Made by a program: the position numbers and the translations under genes | The notes under the pieces: generated by a model | Databases searched by the model: none | What the model saw: the letters and a program-made list of their open reading frames with translations, nothing else | What the model was told of the DNA's origin: nothing | Shown here: one piece after another, positions 27,990 through 35,707 of the stretch | Layout of the letters: each line of letters opens with the position of its first letter | Position numbering within the stretch: position 1 is the first letter of the stretch | Source of the DNA: Bordetella parapertussis | GTDB taxonomy: Bacteria > Acidobacteriota > Terriglobia > Bryobacterales > Bryobacteraceae | Reading direction: 5' to 3' | DNA length: 63,152 bases | Assembly (NCBI GenBank): GCA_943328975.2 | Contig: CALQCC020000025.1 | Span: forward strand, 1-63,152

Positions 27990-29471
27990 ATGGAAAACTA
28001 CAAACTCTTAATCAACGGGCAGTGGATCGAGCCACAAAGCGGCGAGTGGTTTGAAACCGAGAATCCGTTCACGGGTGCTCCCTGGGCCCTCATCCCGAAG
28101 TGTGGAAAGCCGGAAGTGGATGCAGCCGTCGCGGCGGCGAAAGCAGCCTTCCATCAGAAGAGCCCGTGGCGCACGATGACCGCATCCGCGCGCGGCGCAC
28201 TCATCCGGAAGCTCGGCGACTTGATCGCAAAGAATGCCGATCACCTCGCAACCATTGAGACGCGCGACAACGGAAAACTGTACGCGGAGATGCGCGGCCA
28301 GCTCGGATACATTCCGCAGTGGTACTACTATTTCGGCGGCCTGGCGGACAAGATCGAAGGCCGCGTCATTCCCATCGATAAACCGGGCATCTTTAACTAC
28401 ACGCGCGAAGAACCGCTCGGCGTCATCGCCGCCATCACGCCGTGGAACTCGCCGCTGATGCTGGCGACGTGGAAACTCGCCCCAGCGCTCGCTGCCGGAA
28501 ACACCGTCGTGTGGAAGCCTTCGGAATTCTCGTCGGCCTCAGCCCTTGAGATGGGCCGACTGTTTGAAGAAGCCGGATTCCCTCCCGGCGTCGTGAACAT
28601 CGTCACCGGTTACGGCTCCGACATCGGCGAGCCTCTGGTGACGCATCCCGACGTCGCGAAGGTCGCCTTCACCGGCGGCGACAAGACGGGCGAGGCCGTG
28701 TATGGGATGGCCGCGCGAAGCATCAAGCAAGTCACACTGGAACTCGGCGGAAAGTCAGCGAACATTGTCTTCGACGATGCCTCTATGGATGACGCGGTTA
28801 AGGGCGTGATCTCCGGCATCTTCGCCGCCACTGGACAGACTTGCATCGCGGGCTCGCGCGCGCTCATTCACAAGTCCATTCACGACGAGTTTGTCGACAA
28901 GCTGCTGGCGATGGCGAGCCAGGCCCGCATGGGCGATCCGTCGCAGATGACTACGCAGGTCGGCCCCATCACCACGCGTCCGCAGTATCGCAAAGTGCTC
29001 GATTACATCGACATCGCCAAGCAAGAGGGAGCGGTCTGCCGCATGGGTGGAGGCCCCGCGACACGTGCCGAATGCGGCTCCGGCTGGTTCGTGGAACCCA
29101 CCATCTTCACCGGCGTGAAACCGACAATGCGCATCGCTAACGAAGAAGTCTTCGGCCCCGTGCTTTCGGTGATTCCCTTCGAGGACGAAGACGAAGCCGT
29201 CGAGATCGCCAACAACACCATCTACGGCTTGGCCGCTGGAGTGTGGACACAAAGCATCAAGCGCGCACTCAGCATGCCTGCGCGCCTGGAGGCAGGCACC
29301 GTGTGGGTGAACACCTACCGCGCCGTCAGCTACATGTCCCCGTTCGGCGGCTACAAGCGCTCCGGCATCGGCCGCGAAAGCGGCATCGGCGCCATCCACG
29401 AGTATCTACAAACCAAGAGCGTCTGGATCGACATTGTGGGCAACGCACCCAATCCGTTCGTCATGAGATAA
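27990..29471 (+). CDS. NAD(P)-dependent aldehyde dehydrogenase
   Basis: This 493-residue cytosolic enzyme has the full ALDH active site: Asn153 in TPWNSPL, Glu251 in LELGGKS and Cys285 in GQTCIAGSR, with WKPSEFS and FTGGDKTGE in the cofactor site. Length and motifs fit the ALDH superfamily members that act on aromatic or aliphatic aldehydes (betaine aldehyde/HMS dehydrogenase relatives). MENYKLLINGQW is the usual N-terminal opening of the family; the frame is open further upstream but overlaps the MmgE/PrpD gene. It is 8 bases downstream of that gene and 11 bases upstream of a secreted metallo-hydrolase, so the three are one transcript. Confidence 0.93.
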   Translation: MENYKLLINGQWIEPQSGEWFETENPFTGAPWALIPKCGKPEVDAAVAAAKAAFHQKSPWRTMTASARGALIRKLGDLIAKNADHLATIETRDNGKLYAEMRGQLGYIPQWYYYFGGLADKIEGRVIPIDKPGIFNYTREEPLGVIAAITPWNSPLMLATWKLAPALAAGNTVVWKPSEFSSASALEMGRLFEEAGFPPGVVNIVTGYGSDIGEPLVTHPDVAKVAFTGGDKTGEAVYGMAARSIKQVTLELGGKSANIVFDDASMDDAVKGVISGIFAATGQTCIAGSRALIHKSIHDEFVDKLLAMASQARMGDPSQMTTQVGPITTRPQYRKVLDYIDIAKQEGAVCRMGGGPATRAECGSGWFVEPTIFTGVKPTMRIANEEVFGPVLSVIPFEDEDEAVEIANNTIYGLAAGVWTQSIKRALSMPARLEAGTVWVNTYRAVSYMSPFGGYKRSGIGRESGIGAIHEYLQTKSVWIDIVGNAPNPFVMR

Positions 29472-29482
29472 AAGGAGCAATC

Positions 29483-30310
29483 ATGAAGTTCGCCTTACTG
29501 CTGTTCGCGACGGCCCTCACGCTTGCCGCCGCCGAGCCACCGAAGTCCGTGCGCCTCTACGTGCTCGACTGCGGACGACTCGCCATTGACGATCCGGCGC
29601 GCCTGGGCTTCAAGAAAGAACAGCTGAAGACGGTCGACCTATCGATGGGCTGCTATCTCATCGCGCACCCCAAGGGCACTCTCTTCTGGGACACCGGAGC
29701 CGTGCCTGACAGCTACTTCAAACCCGGCGTAGCGAAGCCCACACTGACCTACGGGACAGTCACTAAGTCGATCACCAGCCAACTCGCCGCCTCAGGCTAC
29801 GCGCTGAAAGACATCAACTACCTCGCGATCTCGCACTATCACTGGGACCACATCGGCAATGCGAACTTGTTCGCAAGTTCCACGTGGCTGACGCCGAAAG
29901 TCGAGCGAGACATGATGCTCGCCGGTAAATCCGATTCGCGCTACCCCGAGCACTTCTCCGCGCTCAAGCAGAGCAAGTTCATCATCACCGACAACAAGAT
30001 TGGGGAGTACGACGTCTTCGGCGACGGCACCGTCGTCCTGAAGTCGACTCCTGGCCACACCGAAGGTCACCAGTCTCTGTTCGTGAAGCTCAAGAATACG
30101 CAACCTGTCGTCCTCTCCGGCGATCTCTATCACTACCCGGAAGAAGTCACCACCGGCATCGTTCCTCCGATTGATGTCAACAAAGAGCAGACCACCCGCT
30201 CCCGCCGTGATCTCGACGCCTACATCAAAAGGCAAAAGGCGCAGCTGTGGATTCAGCACGATCTGGTCCAGTTTGAGAAGTTGAAAAAAGCGCCGCAATT
30301 CTACGAGTAG
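29483..30310 (+). CDS. secreted MBL-fold metallo-hydrolase, AHL lactonase-like
   Basis: This 275-residue protein has a signal peptide (MKFALLLFATALTLAAAEPP), so this lactonase-like enzyme acts in the periplasm, unlike its cytosolic relative at 25804. Zinc ligands are His118, His120, Asp122 and His123 in SHYHWDHIGN, then His192 in TPGHTEGH and Asp214 in SGDLYHY; a late His in IQHDLVQF completes the set. The family hydrolyses acyl-homoserine lactones and other lactones. AAAGGAGCAATC before the ATG is a good ribosome binding site. It is the last gene of the MmgE/PrpD-ALDH transcript. Having one lactonase-like protein on each side of the inner membrane in one cluster is unusual. Confidence 0.9.
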   Translation: MKFALLLFATALTLAAAEPPKSVRLYVLDCGRLAIDDPARLGFKKEQLKTVDLSMGCYLIAHPKGTLFWDTGAVPDSYFKPGVAKPTLTYGTVTKSITSQLAASGYALKDINYLAISHYHWDHIGNANLFASSTWLTPKVERDMMLAGKSDSRYPEHFSALKQSKFIITDNKIGEYDVFGDGTVVLKSTPGHTEGHQSLFVKLKNTQPVVLSGDLYHYPEEVTTGIVPPIDVNKEQTTRSRRDLDAYIKRQKAQLWIQHDLVQFEKLKKAPQFYE

Positions 30311-30399
30311 AATGGAACGCCTCAGGCCTACTTAAGAAGGCTATATGAGTCCATCATTATTTCCATCCAGCGGAGCTTGCAGTATCGTTTAGTGACGAT

Positions 30400-31137
30400 A
30401 TGAAAAACCCTTCAGTGTGGCTCCTTCTTCTTTCGACCGGCCTTACCTTCGCGCAAGGTAATCGCGGTTTTCCGGTCCAGTTTCAGAATTGTGTGGAATA
30501 CGTCGGAACTGGCCCCATCCCGCTGGCCCAAGCACAAGCTTTTGTGCCCTCGCCCTTCACCATAGCCACGGATGCCTCCGGCAATGCGACATTCGTAGTT
30601 CGCGCGGCGCGCTGCAATTCAGTCAAGGTGGATGGCTTTGATGCGATCCCGGGAATCGTCTCGCACATCGGCGTTTCCGTAGTCTCGCCGGATGGCACGG
30701 GAGACATCAACAACTACACGGTCGCGTACGCTACCGATTCAGAGCGACTCGCCCAGCGCCTTGAGCGCGCCGGCATCCCCACGCTGGTGGACCCGGACTT
30801 GGTTAAGGAAGACAACACCAGTTCCCTCTATGTGGAAGTTTCCCCGGAGAACAAGGCCGGTTGGAGCATCACCGGAACCCAGACGAACACAGCGTTTCTG
30901 ACGATGCCGTTCCTGGCCAACTGGTGGTCCAAGGGCGAAAAGGGAATCGTTAAAATGGCGACCAGCATTCCGTCCATCACGTTCAAGTTTGCGCAGGGCA
31001 CCATCATCACTCGTCGCTTCGGCAAGATTGGGCAACTCATTCAAGGCAACAACTACTCGCAGTTCGGAGCCCGCCCGTTCGACTTCAACGTGCGCGGTGA
31101 ATTCGTCAGCGGGTTGATGGACGTCACCGTTCAGTAG
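30400..31137 (+). CDS. secreted protein of unknown function
   Basis: This 245-residue protein has a signal peptide (MKNPSVWLLLLSTGLTFAQG). I do not recognise the family with confidence. Visible features are a conserved-looking VEYVGTGPIPLAQAQAFVP at the mature N-terminus, RAARCNSVKVDGF, and TFKFAQGTIITRRFGKIGQL near the C-terminus. The order of blocks is reminiscent of acetoacetate decarboxylase-like or lipocalin-like beta proteins, but this is only an impression. No membrane segment other than the signal is seen. It stands alone between the catabolic cluster and malonyl-CoA decarboxylase, on the same strand as both. Confidence 0.65.
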   Translation: MKNPSVWLLLLSTGLTFAQGNRGFPVQFQNCVEYVGTGPIPLAQAQAFVPSPFTIATDASGNATFVVRAARCNSVKVDGFDAIPGIVSHIGVSVVSPDGTGDINNYTVAYATDSERLAQRLERAGIPTLVDPDLVKEDNTSSLYVEVSPENKAGWSITGTQTNTAFLTMPFLANWWSKGEKGIVKMATSIPSITFKFAQGTIITRRFGKIGQLIQGNNYSQFGARPFDFNVRGEFVSGLMDVTVQ

Positions 31138-31185
31138 GAGACCCACCCCAGGAACTCCGGCTCGCTTGCATGATAGTCTCAGGGC

Positions 31186-32445
31186 ATGCCCGTTACTCGT
31201 GACCTGCTGAGCCGGATGCTCCATTCCGTCGCCGACGCAGGGGCTTCCATACGAGGCAGTTTTGCCGACGCGTCCATCAAGAAGCTCTGCCGCGAGCTTG
31301 TGTCCGAACGTGGTGAAGCCTCCGGCACCGCCATCGCCCGCGAGATCGCAGAACGGTATCTACAGTTGCCAGAGCGCGGGCGTCTGACGTTCTTTGAGCA
31401 ACTTCTCGGTCCGCAATGGCTCGCCGATCCTGAGGACGTCCTGCGCCTGGCCACCGCCTATCACGCGCATCCGGGGGCCGGCGAACTGAGCCAACTGTTT
31501 CAGACGGTGGAACCCAAACGGCAGGAACTATTTCGCCGCATCAATACCGGCCCGCACGGAATGGAAGCCATCGTGCGTATGCGCCAGGACCTACTGACGC
31601 TGCTGCCGGAACACCCGGGCCTGGAGCCAGTCAACGCGGACTTGGTCCATCTACTCTCGTCCTGGTTCAACCGCGGCTTCCTGGAGCTGCGAAGGATCGA
31701 CTGGCGCACGCCTCCCGTGATCCTGGAAAAGCTGATGCAATACGAAGCGGTGCATGAGATTCAGGGCTGGTCCGATCTACGCCGCAGGCTGCAAATAGAC
31801 CGGCGCTGCTTCGCTTTTTTCCATCCCGCGCTTCCCGATGAGCCGCTCATCTTCGTCGAGATCGCGTTGACCCGTGGAGTTCCCAGTTCGATTCAGCCGT
31901 TGCTCGCCACCGATGCTCCGCAAGCGGATCTTTCCAAGGTGAACACAGCCACGTTTTATTCGATCAGCAACTGTCAGGACGGGCTCCGGAATATTTCCTT
32001 TGGCGCGTTCCTGCTGAAGCAAGTGATCCAGGAACTGACCCAGGAGGGCCTGGACGTGCGTCGCTTGGTGACGCTGTCTCCCATTCCAGGTTTCCGCTCC
32101 TGGCTCACGAAGCAAGCCCCCGCTCTGATGCAAGAGGATAGGGGCAAAGACCAGCAGCATCTTCTCACGCTATGGTGCGCTCGGTATCTGACAGCCATGG
32201 GGATACGCCGTCGCGTGATCGATCCAGTGGCGCACTTCCACCTAAGCAACGGGGCATCCATCGAACAGCTTCATTGTATGGGCGACACTTCACCGAAGGG
32301 CTTGCGCCAGTCGCTAGGCTTCATGGTGAGCTATCGGTATCGGCCAGTCCGGATCGAGCGCAACCATGAGCTGTACGCCAAGCAAGGGCAGATCGCCGTA
32401 TCCAGCACGGTGCAAGCTCTTCTGGACGAGGAGCTTGCCAAGTAG
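31186..32445 (+). CDS. malonyl-CoA decarboxylase
   Basis: This 419-residue protein has a C-terminal catalytic half that matches malonyl-CoA decarboxylase: ISFGAFLLKQVIQEL, then VTLSPIPGFRSWL with the active-site Ser298, and DPVAHFHLSNGA with His352, followed by DTSPKGLRQSLGFMVSYRY. The enzyme converts malonyl-CoA to acetyl-CoA and CO2 and, in bacteria, serves malonate use or removes malonyl-CoA formed by side reactions. It belongs to the GNAT-fold family. The helical N-terminal domain (residues 1-190) is as expected. No malonyl-CoA synthetase (MatB) or carrier is adjacent. The stop is 10 bases from the end of the convergent ALDH gene. Confidence 0.93.
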   Translation: MPVTRDLLSRMLHSVADAGASIRGSFADASIKKLCRELVSERGEASGTAIAREIAERYLQLPERGRLTFFEQLLGPQWLADPEDVLRLATAYHAHPGAGELSQLFQTVEPKRQELFRRINTGPHGMEAIVRMRQDLLTLLPEHPGLEPVNADLVHLLSSWFNRGFLELRRIDWRTPPVILEKLMQYEAVHEIQGWSDLRRRLQIDRRCFAFFHPALPDEPLIFVEIALTRGVPSSIQPLLATDAPQADLSKVNTATFYSISNCQDGLRNISFGAFLLKQVIQELTQEGLDVRRLVTLSPIPGFRSWLTKQAPALMQEDRGKDQQHLLTLWCARYLTAMGIRRRVIDPVAHFHLSNGASIEQLHCMGDTSPKGLRQSLGFMVSYRYRPVRIERNHELYAKQGQIAVSSTVQALLDEELAK

Positions 32446-32455
32446 CGCGCTCCGT

Positions 32456-33907
32456 CTAGAACGGATAATGCGCCTCGCCCTGCTGAATCGTGACCCACTT
32501 TAACTGCGTCAATTCGTCCATCGACCACTGTCCGCCTTCGCGGCCCGGGCCGGAATCCTTGATGCTGTTGAACGGACCGTGCGGCTCGTCGTGGATAGTG
32601 GAGCCATTGACGTGCACAGATCCAGCTTCCAGTTCCATCGCGCAGCGCATCGCGATCTGAAGATCGTTGGTGATCACGGCCGCGGTCAGACCGTAGCGCG
32701 AATCGTTGGCCAGCGCGATCGCATGGCTCGCGTCGTTGGCTTTGATCACGCTCACCACGGGCCCGAACAACTCTTCGCGGAAAATCGACATCTCCGGCGT
32801 TACATCGGCGATGACTGTCGGCTGGAAGAAGTTGCCTTCATAGGTTCCGCCGCACAACACGCGTGCACCTTGCGCCTTCGATGCAGCGATACGCTCCGCG
32901 ATGAACGGTCCCTGAGAGGTGCGGATTAGTGGACCGATGACGGTGTGCGGGTCATTCGGATCGCCAACTTTGAGCGTCTTGGCCTTGGCGACAAACAGTT
33001 CCAGGAACTTGTCATAAACCGGAGCCTCGACGATTACGCGCGAGCCCGCCATGCAGATCTGTCCCTGGTGGATGAAGATGCCGAACGAAGCCGTGTTGAC
33101 CGCATACTCCAGATTGGCGTCCTTCAGTACCAGCAAGGGACTCTTGCCGCCCATTTCAAGATCGACCTTCTTACCGTGACGCGCGCATTCGACCGCAATC
33201 GAGCGACCCACCGCCGTGGATCCGGTGAACAGCACTGCCTTCACCCGCGGGTCCGAGCACAATACCGGACCGAGCGCGGGACCGTCGCCGGTAACAACGT
33301 TCAGAACACCCGCAGGAAGACCGGCCTTTTCGAAGATCTCAGCGATCTTCAGCCCGATGAGCGAGGTCTCCTCCGACGGCTTCAGAACAAACGTGTTCCC
33401 CGCCGCGAGCGCGAACGCGACTTTCTTCACAGCAAGAATCAGAGGAAAATTGAAAGGCGCAATTCCGCCGACGACGCCCAGAGGCCGGCGAATCGCCATG
33501 GAGAAACGACCGGGCGTATCGCTAGGAATCGTGTGACCCAGAATGCGCCGGCACTCTCCCGCGGCGCTGCGCAACACGCCGACTACGTAGGAGACCTCGA
33601 ACTGCGACTTGCCGAACGTTGAGCCGGCTTCCTCAATGAGGATCTTGACCACATCCATGCGCATCGCTTCCAGAACGTCGGCCGCGCGGATCAGGATCAA
33701 TTCGCGCGTGGAAGGCGTGGTATTGCCCCACGCGTCTTTTGCCGCATACGCAGCATCAATGGCCTTTGTCATGTGCTCTGGACCGGCCATGAACACCTTC
33801 GCGATGGTCTGGCCATTGGCCGGATTCACCACGGCTGTAAGCGTCGAATCGTCCACGTCGATCGTCTGTCCGTTGATGTAGGGGGCTGTGAATTTGGGTG
33901 CAGTCAT
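32456..33907 (-). CDS. aldehyde dehydrogenase of the benzaldehyde/vanillin dehydrogenase type
   Basis: This 483-residue ALDH has catalytic Asn153 (APFNFPL), Glu251 (LEMGGKS) and Cys285 (GQICMAGSR). The N-terminal GHTIPSDTPGRFSMAIRRPL and the C-terminal GSVHVNGSTIHDEPHGPF resemble NAD-dependent benzaldehyde, salicylaldehyde and vanillin dehydrogenases. It lies 151 bases downstream of qhpG on the same strand, so it may be read with, or soon after, the amine dehydrogenase operon. Amine dehydrogenases release an aldehyde and ammonium; this enzyme could oxidise the aldehyde to the acid once it is in the cytosol (inference from position and family). Confidence 0.92.
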   Translation of the reverse strand: MTAPKFTAPYINGQTIDVDDSTLTAVVNPANGQTIAKVFMAGPEHMTKAIDAAYAAKDAWGNTTPSTRELILIRAADVLEAMRMDVVKILIEEAGSTFGKSQFEVSYVVGVLRSAAGECRRILGHTIPSDTPGRFSMAIRRPLGVVGGIAPFNFPLILAVKKVAFALAAGNTFVLKPSEETSLIGLKIAEIFEKAGLPAGVLNVVTGDGPALGPVLCSDPRVKAVLFTGSTAVGRSIAVECARHGKKVDLEMGGKSPLLVLKDANLEYAVNTASFGIFIHQGQICMAGSRVIVEAPVYDKFLELFVAKAKTLKVGDPNDPHTVIGPLIRTSQGPFIAERIAASKAQGARVLCGGTYEGNFFQPTVIADVTPEMSIFREELFGPVVSVIKANDASHAIALANDSRYGLTAAVITNDLQIAMRCAMELEAGSVHVNGSTIHDEPHGPFNSIKDSGPGREGGQWSMDELTQLKWVTIQQGEAHYPF

Positions 33908-34036
33908 TTCGGTGTCAGACTAGCAGAGAAACCAGCCCACGGCAAATGTTCGTCAACCTGGAAGGGCCTCAGGCCGTGCCACAGGAACAGGGCCGTCCAG
34001 GGGAATCAATTGAGTGAATGGTATTGGGGCCGCTAA

Positions 34037-34057
34037 ACCGCGCTACTGCAGCGTGGT
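34037..34057 (-). terminator. possible weak terminator after qhpG
   Basis: An 8-base stem with one G-T pair (ACCGCGCT at 34037-34044, AGCGTGGT at 34050-34057) lies 1 base past the qhpG stop, with only a short T run (TTT) on the minus strand. It may attenuate rather than end transcription into the aldehyde dehydrogenase gene. Confidence 0.3.
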
Positions 34058-34058
34058 G

Positions 34059-35075
34059 TTATCGCACCGGATACAGTTCAAATCCGTTGAGCTGAAAGCT
34101 GAACCCAGCCGCATCTTCTACCTTCTTCGCGCACCACGGCGCGCCCTGCTGCATGGACCGCCGTTCTTTCACCCACCAAGGTGCGTCGAAACCGGTCCGG
34201 TAGAACTCTTCGCACAACATCAGGTGCCGCGACATTCCAGCCGCCAAGCGAGCCTGATAGTGGGAAAGTAACGGCCCCGTGGCTTCTCCCTTAGCGATGG
34301 CTTGGATCACGGCTGAGGCTAGAATCGCTTCCCGAATCGCTTGCGCCGTACCATCTCCGCAGAGCGGATCGAACGCCATTGCCGCACTACCGCAGGCCAA
34401 CCAACCGGGCCCGCAGAGCGGCCAATGCAAGCGTGGATGAGCCGGGAATTCTCCAACGGTCGCATCCAGCTGCTCGATTCGCTCCGCGATTAGCCGGCTG
34501 CTCGCAAGCATGTGTTCGGTGGAATCTCCCACCGCAAGAAGATAGCCCATCTTTGGACCAGTCGGAATCAAGAAGAGCCACCCTGCTGCGACCGACTCTA
34601 CCCAGCAGGCCGTGGAATCGGCACGATCCCGCAGCGTGATGGAAACTGCTGTCGCTCGTCGGTAACCGAAGTGGTGCTCCTTGGCCGCCGATGGAAGCGG
34701 AGAAGCGGTGAGAATTGTCCAGTCGCGGACTCCTATTTCCAGAGAAGGGCCTGCGTCATTCACCGGTGGCAAGTTTTCAGCAATGGCATCCAGCAGGAAT
34801 TTCTCGGAGACTACCACGGCGGGATGCTCCATCGTTACCGGTGCAGCGTTCGGCCCCCAGGCTACAACCCGGCGCCGGATACGATGCGATCCAGCAATTC
34901 CCTCGACCGGACCGAATACGTCGCCCATCAGCGCCAGTGCTGCACCGCTCAACATGATGACGGGGAGCCGGGGCCGATCCAGACGCTCCCAGGATGCCGC
35001 CAGCCCGGCCTGCGACAGAAGATGAGAGCAACAGGCGGCCGCCACACCATCGCCTCGGATCGTGATTCCTTTCAT
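34059..35075 (-). CDS. qhpG: FAD-dependent monooxygenase for CTQ biogenesis (QhpG-like)
   Basis: This 338-residue flavoprotein opens with a dinucleotide fold (ITIRGDGVAAACCSHLL, residues 4-20) and ends with the second FAD motif MAFDPLCGDGTAQAIREA typical of the tryptophan-halogenase/LodB/QhpG monooxygenases. In Paracoccus, QhpG hydroxylates the QhpC tryptophan that becomes cysteine tryptophylquinone. The assignment rests on the flavin motifs plus the operon: its start overlaps the qhpE stop by 4 bases, and it closes the A-D-C-B-F-E-G series. The first glycine motif is atypical (GDGVAAA rather than GxGxxG). It acts in the cytosol before QhpC is exported. Confidence 0.88.
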   Translation of the reverse strand: MKGITIRGDGVAAACCSHLLSQAGLAASWERLDRPRLPVIMLSGAALALMGDVFGPVEGIAGSHRIRRRVVAWGPNAAPVTMEHPAVVVSEKFLLDAIAENLPPVNDAGPSLEIGVRDWTILTASPLPSAAKEHHFGYRRATAVSITLRDRADSTACWVESVAAGWLFLIPTGPKMGYLLAVGDSTEHMLASSRLIAERIEQLDATVGEFPAHPRLHWPLCGPGWLACGSAAMAFDPLCGDGTAQAIREAILASAVIQAIAKGEATGPLLSHYQARLAAGMSRHLMLCEEFYRTGFDAPWWVKERRSMQQGAPWCAKKVEDAAGFSFQLNGFELYPVR

Positions 35076-35707
35076 CGGCAGACCTCCTGCAAAGTAGGCT
35101 CGGCTCTTTCCAAGAGCGCGTTCGTTAGGTGGGCTCGCGACACCAAGGGACCCATCGCAGCGATCAAACCAGTCATGTTCGCGACGGCAAAGCTGACTCC
35201 TTGTAGATTGTGTGCGAGTGGAACACCTTCGATAGGCCGCGGATAGGGAGACGCATGGAAGATTCCATCGCGAAAGCGGAAGCGGTCCCGCGGACAGGTT
35301 TCATCCACGGCTACTCCGATCACGCCCGGTAGAGTCCCCGGCAACATATGCGCTGCGCTCACCACTGTTCCTGTTCCCTCGAGAGCTTCCAGGAACAGGA
35401 CCTTGTGATCCTCGTTGGCCGTACCCAGACTGAGATTGATCAAGTCCATGTCGTGATCCCGGCACCACGCCAACGCCCGTAGGATGACGTCCATGTTTGC
35501 TGCGAGCCGCCCACCGAATACTTTCACGGCGTAGAGCTCCGCATCGGGAGCTTTCTCTTGAATCGCAGCCGCGACGGCTGTGCCATGACCCAAGCGGTCA
35601 ATCGGATCGGCACCTAAACCAGTTGCCGTGATCTGCACCGCCCCGGCAACCCTACCCACATGGTGGTGGCCTTCGAAAATGCCGCTATCGATGATCGCGA
35701 TCTTCAT
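35072..35707 (-). CDS. qhpE: subtilisin-like leader protease of QhpC (QhpE-like)
   Basis: This 211-residue minimal subtilase has all three catalytic residues: Asp7 in AIIDSG, His41 in RLGHGTAVA and Ser172 in GVSFAVA (the usual GTSMA box altered). There is no signal peptide and no pro-domain, so it should act in the cytosol. In Paracoccus, QhpE cuts the leader of QhpC after thioether bridges have formed. Start and stop overlap its neighbours qhpF and qhpG by 4 bases each, so the three are translated together. The family is recognisable on its own; the role follows from the operon. Confidence 0.9.
   Translation of the reverse strand: MKIAIIDSGIFEGHHHVGRVAGAVQITATGLGADPIDRLGHGTAVAAAIQEKAPDAELYAVKVFGGRLAANMDVILRALAWCRDHDMDLINLSLGTANEDHKVLFLEALEGTGTVVSAAHMLPGTLPGVIGVAVDETCPRDRFRFRDGIFHASPYPRPIEGVPLAHNLQGVSFAVANMTGLIAAMGPLVSRAHLTNALLERAEPTLQEVCR

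Noticed and set aside
27990-29471. Propionate (methylcitrate) operon reading of the MmgE/PrpD region
   Set aside because: No methylcitrate synthase or methylisocitrate lyase is nearby; the neighbours are an ALDH, lactonases and a carrier.
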